DNA of 39,345 nt from Mesostigma viride (lineage: Eukaryota > Streptophyta > Mesostigmatophyceae > Mesostigmatales > Mesostigmataceae). The stretch lies in NCBI GenBank assembly GCA_009746045.1, contig RPFO01001433.1, forward strand, positions 10,001 through 49,345, read 5' to 3'. Position 1 is the stretch's first letter; each line of letters begins with the position of its first letter. Under the pieces are notes generated by a model. It saw nothing but the letters and a program-made list of their open reading frames with translations. It ran no database searches and had not been told where the DNA came from. Shown here one piece after another: positions 24,611 to 33,595 of this stretch. The position numbers and the translations under genes were made by a program.

Positions 24611-26812
24611 CTACGGTGAGGAAAACATCGGCCCACACGCCGTCAGGAAAAAGGCCCAGAAAGGCCCAGTAATACCTATGCTGAGTAAGAACGACCTGGC
24701 CCGGGCCCAGTCCAGGAAACCACAGGCAAAGAGGCGTAGGAAAGGCTCTACCGCGATCAGGCAGAGAGCCCGAAGGAGCAGGCGATGATACCGGATCCGA
24801 GGGCGCATACCCGTCGGGAAAAACAGATCTACCAGGGGCTCCACGTTGGACGGCCACAACCGGATGTGCCGAATCTCACGGGAACGCCACCGACGCGCAC
24901 ACTGGCGCGACCCGAATGTCTCTAGGTAGTCGCTGGCCCGAGGAGGAGGGTGACCGCGGGAGTCTAGACCCTGGCCCGGGAGGGGCGCCGGACGCCGGGC
25001 ATCCCACTCGAGGATGGGCTGGAGGACCGTGGTGTACGTAACACCCGGCACCGCAGGAAACTCTACCGTAAGGGCATCCGAAGCCATAATGCCCAGAGGC
25101 GGAGGGTAAGCCCACTGGAACCCACCGTAGGTGTCCAAGTCGTTGTGGCGCCTAGCCCAGCGATACAGAACGCGCCGAACCAGGATCTCACCCTGGAACA
25201 CAGGATCAGCTAAAATAACCATGTCGAAAGGAGGCCGATCAGTCTCAATGGGTAGGCCACGATCCCGAGGCGCCCGACACACCTGGGAAAACCCGTAGGA
25301 CATGGGCGAGATGGCAAGCTCGGCGGAGGCGCGCGGCAGGTCACACTGGCGGCAGGCGAGTGCGGACATACCACATCCAGGCACGGGCGTGTCGCGCGAC
25401 TCCGGCGTCGCATGCACCACAGAAGGAGCCCTGTCCCGATCACCCTGGGACAACTCCCGGAGGGAGTCGGAAGCGCGGGTAGCGCGAGGATCCTGACCGG
25501 TGGACCGAACAACCGCGGCCAAGGACAGAGAGGCCGAAGGGGCAGGGGCCGAAGCAGGGGCAGGAGCCGACACCGACGCAGGTGACACTGGTACAGCAGA
25601 GGTCGCGCCGGACCCGAAGCCAGAGGGGCCGTGACGGACCCGCCCCGAAGCTGGCGCGCCGGTCTCGGTGGCCGGTGCACCCTCAGGCCACATGTTAAAA
25701 ATGGGGCCCGTAGGGACAGGCAGTCCTGCATAAGATTGACTACCATCCAGGCTCCAGTCAGGAACCGGAATCCTCTGCGGGGGACCACCCTCCCAAAGCC
25801 TGGGCAGTCCGCTAGTGTCGCCAAAGAAGCCCCGCGACGGCTGCGACTGAGCTGGTGGAGGCTCGGAAGCAGCGACAGCGGGCGCGGTCACAGGGGCAGG
25901 GGACTCGCGCGTAGGCGCAGGTACAGCGGTCACAGGCGCAGAGGCAGCAGGAGTCGCAGCAGCCGCCGGAACCACAGCGACCGCGGGCGCCAGCGGGGGC
26001 GCGGGCGAAGCCGTAGTCGCCGGGGCAACAGAAGGGGTAGGAGGCGCGGATCCAGCTGGCGTAGCCGGGACCTGCGCCTGGGCCGCCAGGAAGGCCCCAA
26101 ACGCCGTGGTCAGGGACTGGATCTGAGCCTGCATAGCCGAGACCGTCGCCGAAAGAGGATCAGGCAAACCCGAAGGGGTAGGCTCCACTGCAACACCCCG
26201 GGTCGACCGAGGGGACGACGGGACCGGAGAGGGAGGAACAGACGCCGAGGAGGCGGACGCAGCGCTCGAGGCAGAATAATCTGGAGTATAATGTACCTCG
26301 GCTGGGGCGCCCGAAGGGGCAGGACCATCAACCGCTAGTCCCGCCGCCTGATCAGCTATCTCCATGAATTCTACGGCCCGTAAAAGGTCGCAGGGGTTCT
26401 CATCTACCTCAGCATCACCCTCAGCCGGAAGCCAAGGAAACACCTCCCGTAGGCAGGTACGGCCCACAGGGGTAGAGAGGTAGGAGAACACACGGCAACA
26501 CCGGAGAACCGCATCTATCTGTTCCAAGGCGGGACAGCGAGAACCACACCCCAACAAACAGTGTCCGGCATCGTCGAACCCGTGCAGGACAAGCTGGTGC
26601 GGCTCATTAGGGGAAGGACCATACCACGTGACCCCGAAGAGGGCCGCCCTGACTAAGCTCGCATGTTGGGCCTGAAGGGCCGGCTGCACAACGCCACCCC
26701 GGTAACATGATCGCGACACCCAACGGCCCGGAAGGGCCTCGAAATACAGCTCAGGGTCCGGTAGGGGCAGGGACGGCAGCGGGCTCTCAGCCGGAGGGGT
26801 AGGCTCTGTCAT
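24611..26812 (-). CDS. Extra long ORF between integrase and 3' LTR, unknown protein
   Basis: A 733-codon frame starts at ATG 26812 (MTEPTPPAESPLPSLPLPDP), 77 bases after the integrase stop; the frame itself is open from 26938. An N-terminal region (about residues 15-150) has an ordered look with Cys/Leu-rich motifs (LLGCGSRCPALEQID, LRCCRVFSYL). A long Ala/Pro/Ser-rich linker follows (about 165-480). A second ordered region (about 515-690) includes RPPFDMVILADPVFQGEILV and WAYPPPLGIMASDA. The last part is hydrophobic, but an overlapping frame (24857-24513, ending VEDVAHYQAYLESCW) looks at least as protein-like, so a frameshift near 24750-24850 is possible. It has no RT, integrase or known envelope motif. 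It is much more GC-rich than pol. It sits where some LTR elements carry env-like or accessory genes. Confidence 0.7.
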   Translation of the reverse strand: MTEPTPPAESPLPSLPLPDPELYFEALPGRWVSRSCYRGGVVQPALQAQHASLVRAALFGVTWYGPSPNEPHQLVLHGFDDAGHCLLGCGSRCPALEQIDAVLRCCRVFSYLSTPVGRTCLREVFPWLPAEGDAEVDENPCDLLRAVEFMEIADQAAGLAVDGPAPSGAPAEVHYTPDYSASSAASASSASVPPSPVPSSPRSTRGVAVEPTPSGLPDPLSATVSAMQAQIQSLTTAFGAFLAAQAQVPATPAGSAPPTPSVAPATTASPAPPLAPAVAVVPAAAATPAASAPVTAVPAPTRESPAPVTAPAVAASEPPPAQSQPSRGFFGDTSGLPRLWEGGPPQRIPVPDWSLDGSQSYAGLPVPTGPIFNMWPEGAPATETGAPASGRVRHGPSGFGSGATSAVPVSPASVSAPAPASAPAPSASLSLAAVVRSTGQDPRATRASDSLRELSQGDRDRAPSVVHATPESRDTPVPGCGMSALACRQCDLPRASAELAISPMSYGFSQVCRAPRDRGLPIETDRPPFDMVILADPVFQGEILVRRVLYRWARRHNDLDTYGGFQWAYPPPLGIMASDALTVEFPAVPGVTYTTVLQPILEWDARRPAPLPGQGLDSRGHPPPRASDYLETFGSRQCARRWRSREIRHIRLWPSNVEPLVDLFFPTGMRPRIRYHRLLLRALCLIAVEPFLRLFACGFLDWARARSFLLSIGITGPFWAFFLTACGPMFSSP

Positions 26813-26888
26813 GACGGCTGCGGAGGGGAGGGGACAACCAACCACCCGTCGACAGCAGACATAACATAAGAGAGGAGAAGGCCTACGA

Positions 26889-28415
26889 CTAGAGCTTGTG
26901 CAGGGTTTTATATTCCTGCAGCAGGCGACTACACCCATCTAGCTCACTCTCCGTATACCAAACCTTATCTACTTCACTACGAGCATACATCCACTTCACT
27001 TTATACTGACGCTGGGTACCGCGGCCCTTTTTGATATCTCGATGGGCCACGATGCTTTCTACTTCGTCTTCTACTTCCCCAGTGTCAGGATTATGCTCTA
27101 AAGGGGCAGGCGCTAACTCCCTGCCAGCGAACGTACTAGGGTGGTACAGTTTAAGCTGGCTCCTATGGAAGGTGTTTGAATGCGTTTGCCAAGAGGTAGG
27201 GATATCGACTTTATACAAGAAATTTCCTACCCTAGACAACACATGGAAGGGTCCTAAGAAGGCAGGCCTAAGTTTGACCTTCAGTTCTGCTTCAAACTTA
27301 TGAGCAAAACGGCCAACACGGGGGCCTTCTACTAATACTAGATCTCCTACTTCTATCTCAGGTGCTCGTCTATCTAAGGAGGCACGCAACCTAGCAAGGT
27401 ACTTAGCCTGAGCTTTTTGATACCCTGAGATCGCGTGGTCATGAGCAGTTTTCATTCTATCTAGTAAGGACTGTACACCTTCTACAGTATCTCGGGACAC
27501 ATCATCCTTGTCCCGTAGAGGACTAGCTAAGAGAGAGGTAGGGGTAAGGGGCTGTCTCCCAGTATCTAAGAAGAAGGGCGTATATCCATGCGCAGCTTGG
27601 GGACAATTGTTGAGGGAGAACTCTACCAAACATAAATAATCCTCCCAATCACTACCCGAGCCATTAACATAGTGCCTAAGCGCTTCTTCTACTACTCTAT
27701 TAAGACGCTCTACTAAATGAGAGGAGGAGGAGTGGTAGGCAGTACCGTAGGTAACCTTGGTACCGATGGCAGCGAAAAACTGCTGCCAAAAATCTGAGGT
27801 AAATAATTTATCCTTATCACTAATAAACTGCCTACTCAATCCATGATATCTATATACATTATTGAGGTATAGGCGTGCGCAATCACGTGCGGTGAGTTCT
27901 AAAGGACACGGCACAAGATGGCACATACGAGTAAAACGATCTATGAACACAAGGATTTGGGCATTGCCCCTATCATTCTTTCTAAAAGGTCCTACAAAAT
28001 CCATCATGATAGAATCCCAAGGCATGATAGGGTCAGGCAAGGTCCTAGGTTCTGCTATCTGTCCTACATTATTGGGTTTCATTTCCTGGCAAGATTGACA
28101 AGTTCTAACATACTCATCCACATCCTTATAAAGGGAAGGCCAGTAATAAGAGCGGGCTACTAGGTCCCGTACCCGTTTACCACCCTGGTGAGCAGCTAAG
28201 TCATGCAACTCAAAGAGCAAGGAGGAGCGACAGATAGGAGGGACATACAGGCGCCATTGAGGGGGAGAATCTGCTATCTGCACATATAAAAACCCACCTA
28301 CAAATTTACAAGGGTGCTTGCCTAATTGTTGGGGATGTGCAGCAATGGCAGCTAATGCTTCCGGCTCAGTGGCCGTAAATCTACTAATAAGGCGTTCAAG
28401 ATCAGAGGTAGGCAT
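26889..28415 (-). CDS. Integrase with C-terminal chromodomain
   Basis: 508 codons from ATG 28415; the same frame is open back to about 28507 and overlaps the end of the RT frame. The HHCC zinc-binding region has His71, His76, Cys106 and Cys109. The catalytic core has Asp139 (MMDFVGP), Asp200 (ISDKDKLF) and Glu236 (VERLNR), with 35 residues between the last two. The loop before Glu236 reads SSSS in place of the usual PQSDGQ-type sequence. The last 58 residues match a chromodomain (VESIVAHRD, then QYKVKWMY, then VWYTESEL), which in chromoviruses steers insertion toward particular chromatin. The enzyme catalyses 3' processing and strand transfer of the cDNA. The original product was probably one RT-RNase H-integrase polyprotein: a one-base difference in a CCCC run near 28486-28489 separates the two frames. 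Confidence 0.95.
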   Translation of the reverse strand: MPTSDLERLISRFTATEPEALAAIAAHPQQLGKHPCKFVGGFLYVQIADSPPQWRLYVPPICRSSLLFELHDLAAHQGGKRVRDLVARSYYWPSLYKDVDEYVRTCQSCQEMKPNNVGQIAEPRTLPDPIMPWDSIMMDFVGPFRKNDRGNAQILVFIDRFTRMCHLVPCPLELTARDCARLYLNNVYRYHGLSRQFISDKDKLFTSDFWQQFFAAIGTKVTYGTAYHSSSSHLVERLNRVVEEALRHYVNGSGSDWEDYLCLVEFSLNNCPQAAHGYTPFFLDTGRQPLTPTSLLASPLRDKDDVSRDTVEGVQSLLDRMKTAHDHAISGYQKAQAKYLARLRASLDRRAPEIEVGDLVLVEGPRVGRFAHKFEAELKVKLRPAFLGPFHVLSRVGNFLYKVDIPTSWQTHSNTFHRSQLKLYHPSTFAGRELAPAPLEHNPDTGEVEDEVESIVAHRDIKKGRGTQRQYKVKWMYARSEVDKVWYTESELDGCSRLLQEYKTLHKL

Positions 28416-28483
28416 CGCTACAGAAGTATCCAGAACAGGTTTAAAGAGATCTCCTACCGCCTTGCCGAAGAGAAGGGGAGGTC

Positions 28484-30412
28484 CTAGGGGACTACGTTTT
28501 CATAAGACTTTCCTGACCTAGTCGCTATATGGCTAAGCGGTATAGAAATTTTATTTTTCCCCTCCCCCCCCACCGAGGCCACAGGAAGGGCCTCACACGG
28601 GAGAGAGAGTCCTACGTGAGAAAGGAGATCAGGCATGCGAACAGCTGTATGAAAGAGGTAGGCATAGGAATCATCATCAGGTAGTTCACCATAAGGGGTT
28701 ACACCCATAGTAGTAGGAACTAGAGTAATATTGAGAACATCAAGGTCCTCGAAGAAGGAATAGTCTGCACGACGAGAGAGTGCATCTGGTACTATGTTAT
28801 CTACACCCTTGACATACTGAAGTTTAAAAGGGGAAAACTGTGCTAAAAATTCCATCCAGCGCGCTTGCCGAGGGGTAAGGTTGGGTTGGGAGAGAAGATG
28901 GGTAAGGGGACGATGATCCGTTTGGATAACTAACCTATAAGGATCTAGCTCACAGGGTTCATTCAGGCAGACATCAAATTGAGCACCTTTAAGGAAGTGC
29001 TGCCACGCGTGGCAACAATACACCACAGCTAAGAGTTCCTGCTGGTGGACGGGATAGTTACGCTCCGCAGGGAGCATTGTCCTAGAGATATATTCAATTG
29101 GCTGTAAGCCCTGACCCTGATCCTGGAGAAGGACACCACCTATAGCTACTTTACTAGCATCTGTAGCCACAACAAAGGGTTTAGTAGTATCCGGTAGGAT
29201 GAGTACAGGAGGGGAAAGGAGTAGGGATTTTAGGCACTGAAAAGCAGACTGACACTCACTACTCCAAACAAAGGGGATATCCTTCTTTAATAAATGATTA
29301 ATAGGGGCTGCTATAGTGGCGAAACGCGGGATAAAACGCCTATAGTAAGAAGCAATTCCTAGGAAACTACGTACACCTTTAACGTCGGTAGGAGTAGGCC
29401 ATTCCTGAATTGACTTAGTTTTATCCGGGTCGGTAGCGACCCCGGCATCTGACAGAACGTGCCCTAAAAATGGGACACTCCTACCCGAACGCACTTTAGC
29501 ACGGCGCGCCCACAAAGAATTTTCAGCCATTATTTCTAATACTTTCTTTAAATCACGTAGGTGCGTTTCAAAATCAGGAGAGTAAATAAGAATATCATCT
29601 AAGTAAGCTTGAGCACAAGAACGGTCATGCTCAGATAAAGAAACAGAGGAGAAGGAGGGATCCTTTAGATCAGAGGACACCTGAGGAAGATGAGAATTTC
29701 CCATAACAGGTCTAAGCACTTCATTCATTAACATTTGAAAAGAGGCAGGCGAGTTACAGAGTCCCATAGCCGCTACTCTAAACTGGTAATGACCAAAAGG
29801 GGTAGCAAAGGCGGTTTTATGGCAATCCTCAGGAGCTATCCGCAACTGCCAAAAACCATCCGCACAATCCAGTACTGTGAAACAAGTGGAACCTTTAACC
29901 TTATTAAATATATCGTCAATACGAGGTAGAGGGTATTTAGATTTCACAGTAATATCATTCAACTTCCTATAATCAGTAACTAGGCGAAACTTGCCATTTG
30001 GCTTAGGAACTAACAGGACACCAGCTGAGTAGGGGGAGTTACTAGGCTCTATCAATCCTGCTTCTAATAATGACACTAAAATCTGTTTTAGTTCCTTTAA
30101 CTCGGTAGGGCCCATTCTATACATCGGAGAGTGCGTAGGAACTGCACCGTCCTTGATAACTACACGGTGTAAAACAGAACGAGGAGGAGGATAAGAAGGA
30201 GTCTTTTCTTCAAATACTTTTGAGGAATCTATCACAGCCATGTATCTTACTATTTCATTTTCAGTAAATCCTACTCCTATTGTATCCACTGTATTTACAT
30301 CTATATCCACACTATTGTTAGTGATAGGTATCTGTTGTACTTCTAACTGAAGGAACATACATAATAGGTATCCATTTTGCTTTAATTCAGAACGTAATTC
30401 GTCATTTGACAT
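28484..30412 (-). CDS. Reverse transcriptase - RNase H
   Basis: 642 codons. RT motifs: KPNGKFRLVTDYRKLN at 137-152, catalytic Asp182 in FTVLDCADGFWQL, FAAMGL-type motif at 213-218, and YLDD at 270-273 with Asp272-273. The connection (LGIASYYRRFIPRFA) precedes RNase H with Asp418 (VVATDAS), Glu459 (QQELLAV), Asp499 (QTDHRPL) and Asp543 (VPDALSR). Two family-specific insertions stand out: about 28 residues between motif B (NEVLRPVMG, ends 238) and the YLDD motif, and about 15 residues before QTDHRPL. The ATG shares its A with the protease stop codon (TAATG). It copies element RNA into cDNA in the virus-like particle. Confidence 0.97.
   Translation of the reverse strand: MSNDELRSELKQNGYLLCMFLQLEVQQIPITNNSVDIDVNTVDTIGVGFTENEIVRYMAVIDSSKVFEEKTPSYPPPRSVLHRVVIKDGAVPTHSPMYRMGPTELKELKQILVSLLEAGLIEPSNSPYSAGVLLVPKPNGKFRLVTDYRKLNDITVKSKYPLPRIDDIFNKVKGSTCFTVLDCADGFWQLRIAPEDCHKTAFATPFGHYQFRVAAMGLCNSPASFQMLMNEVLRPVMGNSHLPQVSSDLKDPSFSSVSLSEHDRSCAQAYLDDILIYSPDFETHLRDLKKVLEIMAENSLWARRAKVRSGRSVPFLGHVLSDAGVATDPDKTKSIQEWPTPTDVKGVRSFLGIASYYRRFIPRFATIAAPINHLLKKDIPFVWSSECQSAFQCLKSLLLSPPVLILPDTTKPFVVATDASKVAIGGVLLQDQGQGLQPIEYISRTMLPAERNYPVHQQELLAVVYCCHAWQHFLKGAQFDVCLNEPCELDPYRLVIQTDHRPLTHLLSQPNLTPRQARWMEFLAQFSPFKLQYVKGVDNIVPDALSRRADYSFFEDLDVLNITLVPTTMGVTPYGELPDDDSYAYLFHTAVRMPDLLSHVGLSLPCEALPVASVGGEGKNKISIPLSHIATRSGKSYENVVP
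28554..28571 (-). promoter_or_regulatory. Second polypurine tract near the end of the RT-RNase H frame
   Basis: The minus strand carries an 18-base purine run, GGGGGGGGAGGGG then AAAAA, whose 11-base core is identical to the 3' PPT. It lies inside coding sequence near the RT/integrase junction. A central PPT function, as in some retroviruses and Ty elements, is inference. Confidence 0.5.
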
Positions 30413-30906
30413 TATACTTCAGGTATAGGTCTTACAGGAGGATCAACAGGTGTAGGAGGAGTAATATCTACCAAGGATAAATTTTCCAATCTATAATGAC
30501 GTTCAGGTACCCAGTAAGAGCTATCTGGAAACCAAATGACCATGGTATCATAATTAATAGTAATCTTATTATCCTGGTGCCAATCTAATCCTAGTAATAC
30601 ATCAGCGGTAGTGATAGGGCCTATAGTGGCCGTCAGGTTGACAGTACGTCCTTGTATAACCATGGGAAGGGACACCGTACCCGGGGAATGACTGGTGCGA
30701 CCATCAGCATAATGAACAGTAACGGGTTTGGTGTGAGGGGTAGGGACTAGTCCTAAACGTCTAACTAGGGCCTCGCTCACAAAGGAGCTAGCCGCACCGC
30801 TATCTACCAACACAGAGACATTCAAGAGTTCATCAGCATGCAAGAAGGGGTCTACAACAGTGTGAGGGACGGTTAAACCACCATTCAAGAACATAAGAGG
30901 ACGCAC
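30412..30906 (-). CDS. Retropepsin-like aspartic protease
   Basis: The frame starts at GTG 30906 with the first ATG at 30894; it is open back to about 30960, so translation may begin by another route. The active-site motif is VLVDSGAASSFVSEAL (Asp35-Ser36-Gly37 counted from 30906), with the second hydrophobic flap-side motif ADVLLGLDWHQDN near residue 105, then the typical ITINYDTMVIWF strand. The length of about 160 codons suits one protease domain plus a Pro-rich tail. It would cleave gag and pol precursors. The stop overlaps the RT start (TAATG), an arrangement suited to termination-reinitiation. Confidence 0.9.
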   Translation of the reverse strand: MRPLMFLNGGLTVPHTVVDPFLHADELLNVSVLVDSGAASSFVSEALVRRLGLVPTPHTKPVTVHYADGRTSHSPGTVSLPMVIQGRTVNLTATIGPITTADVLLGLDWHQDNKITINYDTMVIWFPDSSYWVPERHYRLENLSLVDITPPTPVDPPVRPIPEV

Positions 30907-30999
30907 ACGTAGTGGTAGGGAAGATTCAGCTCCTACAGAGGTTATAAAAACAGGCAGGCAAAAATTTTATCTGGGGTACTATCTAAGGACCTGTCCAGG

Positions 31000-32751
31000 T
31001 TACCCCCGGCTGACAGGCCTACTGTTCCCCCTCCCCCCCAAATCCATAGGAACGAACCCCGAAGAAGACCCTGGCGGAAAAGCCACTGCTGGAGGGTCAC
31101 GAGGGATTGAAGAGGGTGCGGGAGCCTGATTATCATAGGGGAACCCTGGGGATCCTGTCTGCACAGCATTCAGCCTACTAGGGGTAGCTGAAGGAATGCG
31201 TCCTGAAGTGGACGAATAGGAGCACGCTGAGGGGTACGAGGAGGGCGAGCGTCGGGATGAGGGGGAGCACCCGAAAGGAACTTGGGGCACTCACGTTTAA
31301 GATGACCTACTTCCTTACAATGATAGCATGTGATATGAGAGACATCAAGCTGAAAGGTCAGTACACAGATATCTAATTCTTCTACATAGGAGTTCTCCTC
31401 CTCAGGGGTAAGGATAATATTATTAATACGGGAACGGGTAGGAAGAGAAGGGTGGTGAAGAAATCTGCTACACGCAAGAGATGCTGGCGCACATGCTTGA
31501 GGGGCAGATCAGTAAAACGGTAGGCAGAGAACTGGCGCTTGACTTCACGCAATAAGGGTCTACTGAGGCCTGAGGAAGCGAGCACGTACTTCTGCACCCG
31601 ACAAATCCCTAATTCGTACCATCTGAGCATCAAACTCTTTCATATACTCTTAAATGATTTGGTACCCTGCTGCAAGGTACCAAAGGCTAATCTATCCTGC
31701 CAATCTGAATCAGGAGGGACTAAATGGTTCTCTAAACGCTTAAACAATTCTGCTACAGAGTTAGGGTAGGCATGAGAGGCCAAAGACTCACACTGAATGA
31801 GGTTAGCAAGCTCAGGAGTAATACAGGTTGTGAGATAGTGAGGAACTAATACAGCATCAGAAAGACGCCATCTATTATGATTCTGCCACGACTCCGTGTT
31901 CTGTGTAAGCAACATAATAAAGGTGAAAAACTGTTGAGGGGTAGACTTGACATCCAGCTTGGGAAGGTTAGCAAAGAGGGGAAGAGCAGGGGGCTTAGGG
32001 GGATTAGAAGAGTCAGTTTTTCCCATAGGGCCACTAGCTTCCACTGCTACATAAGCGGGATAGAAGGAAGGAAGAGGAAAAGTCTTGGGTAGGGGTCTAG
32101 ACGGGGCCACCGTTTCAGGCTGGTGCCCATAAGAGAAGGGGACAGTATATTGCTCACGAAGAGAGGAATAGGCAAAATGATCATAATTTCTGTCATCTAA
32201 GGGCATGGTACTGAAATCACTATTAACTTCTAAATCAGCCACACGGGTAGGGACCTGGGCTGCCTCATAGGCCGTCTCAGGGTAGGACCAGGAAGCAGGT
32301 GGGTAAAAGGGAACTGCACTAGGGCGCCCAGAAGGACCGACAGGGGCAGAGGCACGACCCGTGTTAAGAGCAGGCATGGAAGGAACAGGGTGGGAAGGAG
32401 GCCTAAAAACATTGTTAGTTAGTGAGGACCTGCTGGAGGGTTGAGCCAAGGTTGCAGGAGGGGCAGGGGCCTGGTTCAGGGTAAGGGAAGGGTCATCACT
32501 AAATCTGACTTGCATACGTTGACGTTGTTCATAGGTAGGAGGGGTAAGTGAGGGACGACGGCGACCATCAGCAAGAGGAGAAGGAGGTGAGGCACGAAGA
32601 TTACCTTGAGGAGTGAGATGGTGTACCGTTTCAAGTGAGTCCCGTCGGTTACCCGATTGTTGTTATGGTTGTTATTATTATTATTATTATTATTATTCAT
32701 AGTAGGAGTATTGGTAGGTATAGGCGACAGGTTACCACCCACTGGATCCAT
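31000..32751 (-). pseudogene. gag (capsid-nucleocapsid), frameshifted
   Basis: The start MDPVGGNLSPIPTNTPTM is followed by an Asn run encoded by (AAT)n. A shift near 32650 leads into a long frame to 31640 containing the capsid-like region (FFTFIMLLTQNTESWQNHNRW). A one-base shift near 31660 leads to KEFDAQMVRIRDLSGAEVRA, and another near 31572 to SRPLLREVKRQFSAYRF. The nucleocapsid zinc knuckle CYHCKEVGHLKREC (CX2CX4HX4C) lies at 31287-31328. A further shift precedes the tail PMDLGGRGNSRPVSRG, ending with TAA at about 31000. At least four one-base shifts break the frame. Gag normally forms the particle shell and packages RNA. Confidence 0.85.
31026..31040 (-). promoter_or_regulatory. Third polypurine run, end of gag
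   Basis: Minus strand TTGGGGGGGAGGGGG resembles the 3' PPT core with seven instead of eight G. It lies within the gag tail coding sequence. Functional relevance is unknown; it may simply reflect Gly codons. Confidence 0.3.
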
Positions 32752-32875
32752 TTTTGTTTAAGTAAATGATCAAAAATCTAACTGAAAGCAGCAAGGATAA
32801 AGGACAAGGCCTAATATAAGGCAAGGAAAGAAAAGGAAAAGATTTTAATGGTTTAAAAGAAAGGAACAATTTAAA

Positions 32876-33268
32876 TCAGTCCTTTTTAACAACAGTAATG
32901 GATAGGGAACCGAATTCCAAGGTGAGAGGAGTATCTAAGCTAGATGAGGATGCAGCCCTCTTAGGGGGAGACGAAGGAGGGGTAGCAAAATCTAGAGCTT
33001 CTACAGGAGGGCGACCATGAGGAGTAGAACGTACGTGTAGGCCTAGATCTGATACGCTATGGTCTATAAGGAATTGTTGAGCTTCCTCGAAGGTAACAAA
33101 TTTCTTATACCTAATTACATTATATGTACGGTTTTGCACTATCTTCCTAGCATCTGACCAAGAGAGGAAAATGGCTGACCATTGAGGGGTAATAACTACG
33201 TAATACTTAGCTAAACTATTATCACTAGATGAATGGGAAGGCGCAGTAAAAACACGACGTTGACTCAT
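32876..33268 (-). CDS. Small ORF with RNase H1-type hybrid-binding (viroplasmin-like) domain
   Basis: 130 codons from a true ATG at 33268, upstream of gag and downstream of the primer-binding site. Residues 21-69 (KYYVVITPQWSAIFLSW... through RYKKFVTFEEAQQFLIDH) match the pattern of the RNase H1 N-terminal domain / caulimovirus VI family: YYVV, then a Trp-containing helix start, then KKF and EEAQQFL. That fold binds RNA-DNA hybrids. The remainder is Ser/Pro-rich. The stop lies 125 bases before the gag ATG. A role in binding the RNA-DNA replication intermediate is inference; such a stand-alone leader ORF is not part of the standard Ty3/gypsy plan. Confidence 0.7.
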   Translation of the reverse strand: MSQRRVFTAPSHSSSDNSLAKYYVVITPQWSAIFLSWSDARKIVQNRTYNVIRYKKFVTFEEAQQFLIDHSVSDLGLHVRSTPHGRPPVEALDFATPPSSPPKRAASSSSLDTPLTLEFGSLSITVVKKD

Positions 33269-33595
33269 GATAACTCACCTGGCGTGTCTTGTGATGTCAA
33301 GCTAGACGAGGTAGGGGTAGGCGACTTAGCTTGACGATCTGGATCACCGAAAGAAGAAGGAGGGCGGGAGTTTCCAGCTCTCGTCCTAAGTCAGCGGCCG
33401 GATATCCCAGCGCTCGTCCTAACACAGCGCCCCGTAACTCTGCGGGTGCGGCCGTCTAATAAAGCAGCAGCACAAGGAAAAAGGTGTAGGTACGGCGACG
33501 CTAATCGTCTCCGAACAGTAATACTCCCCGATCTAAGGCAGGAAACAACCGTAAGCAGGAAAACAAGGCGAAGGACAGGCTAACTACGAAAGGAT

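Noticed and set aside
24579-24788. Short plus-strand frames inside the chromovirus 3' ORF
   Set aside because: Antisense shadows without start context or domain.
25631-26338. 235-codon plus-strand Arg/Gly-rich frame opposite the extra ORF
   Set aside because: Antisense of the Ala/Pro/Ser linker codons; Arg-rich antisense frames are expected from GC-rich repeats.
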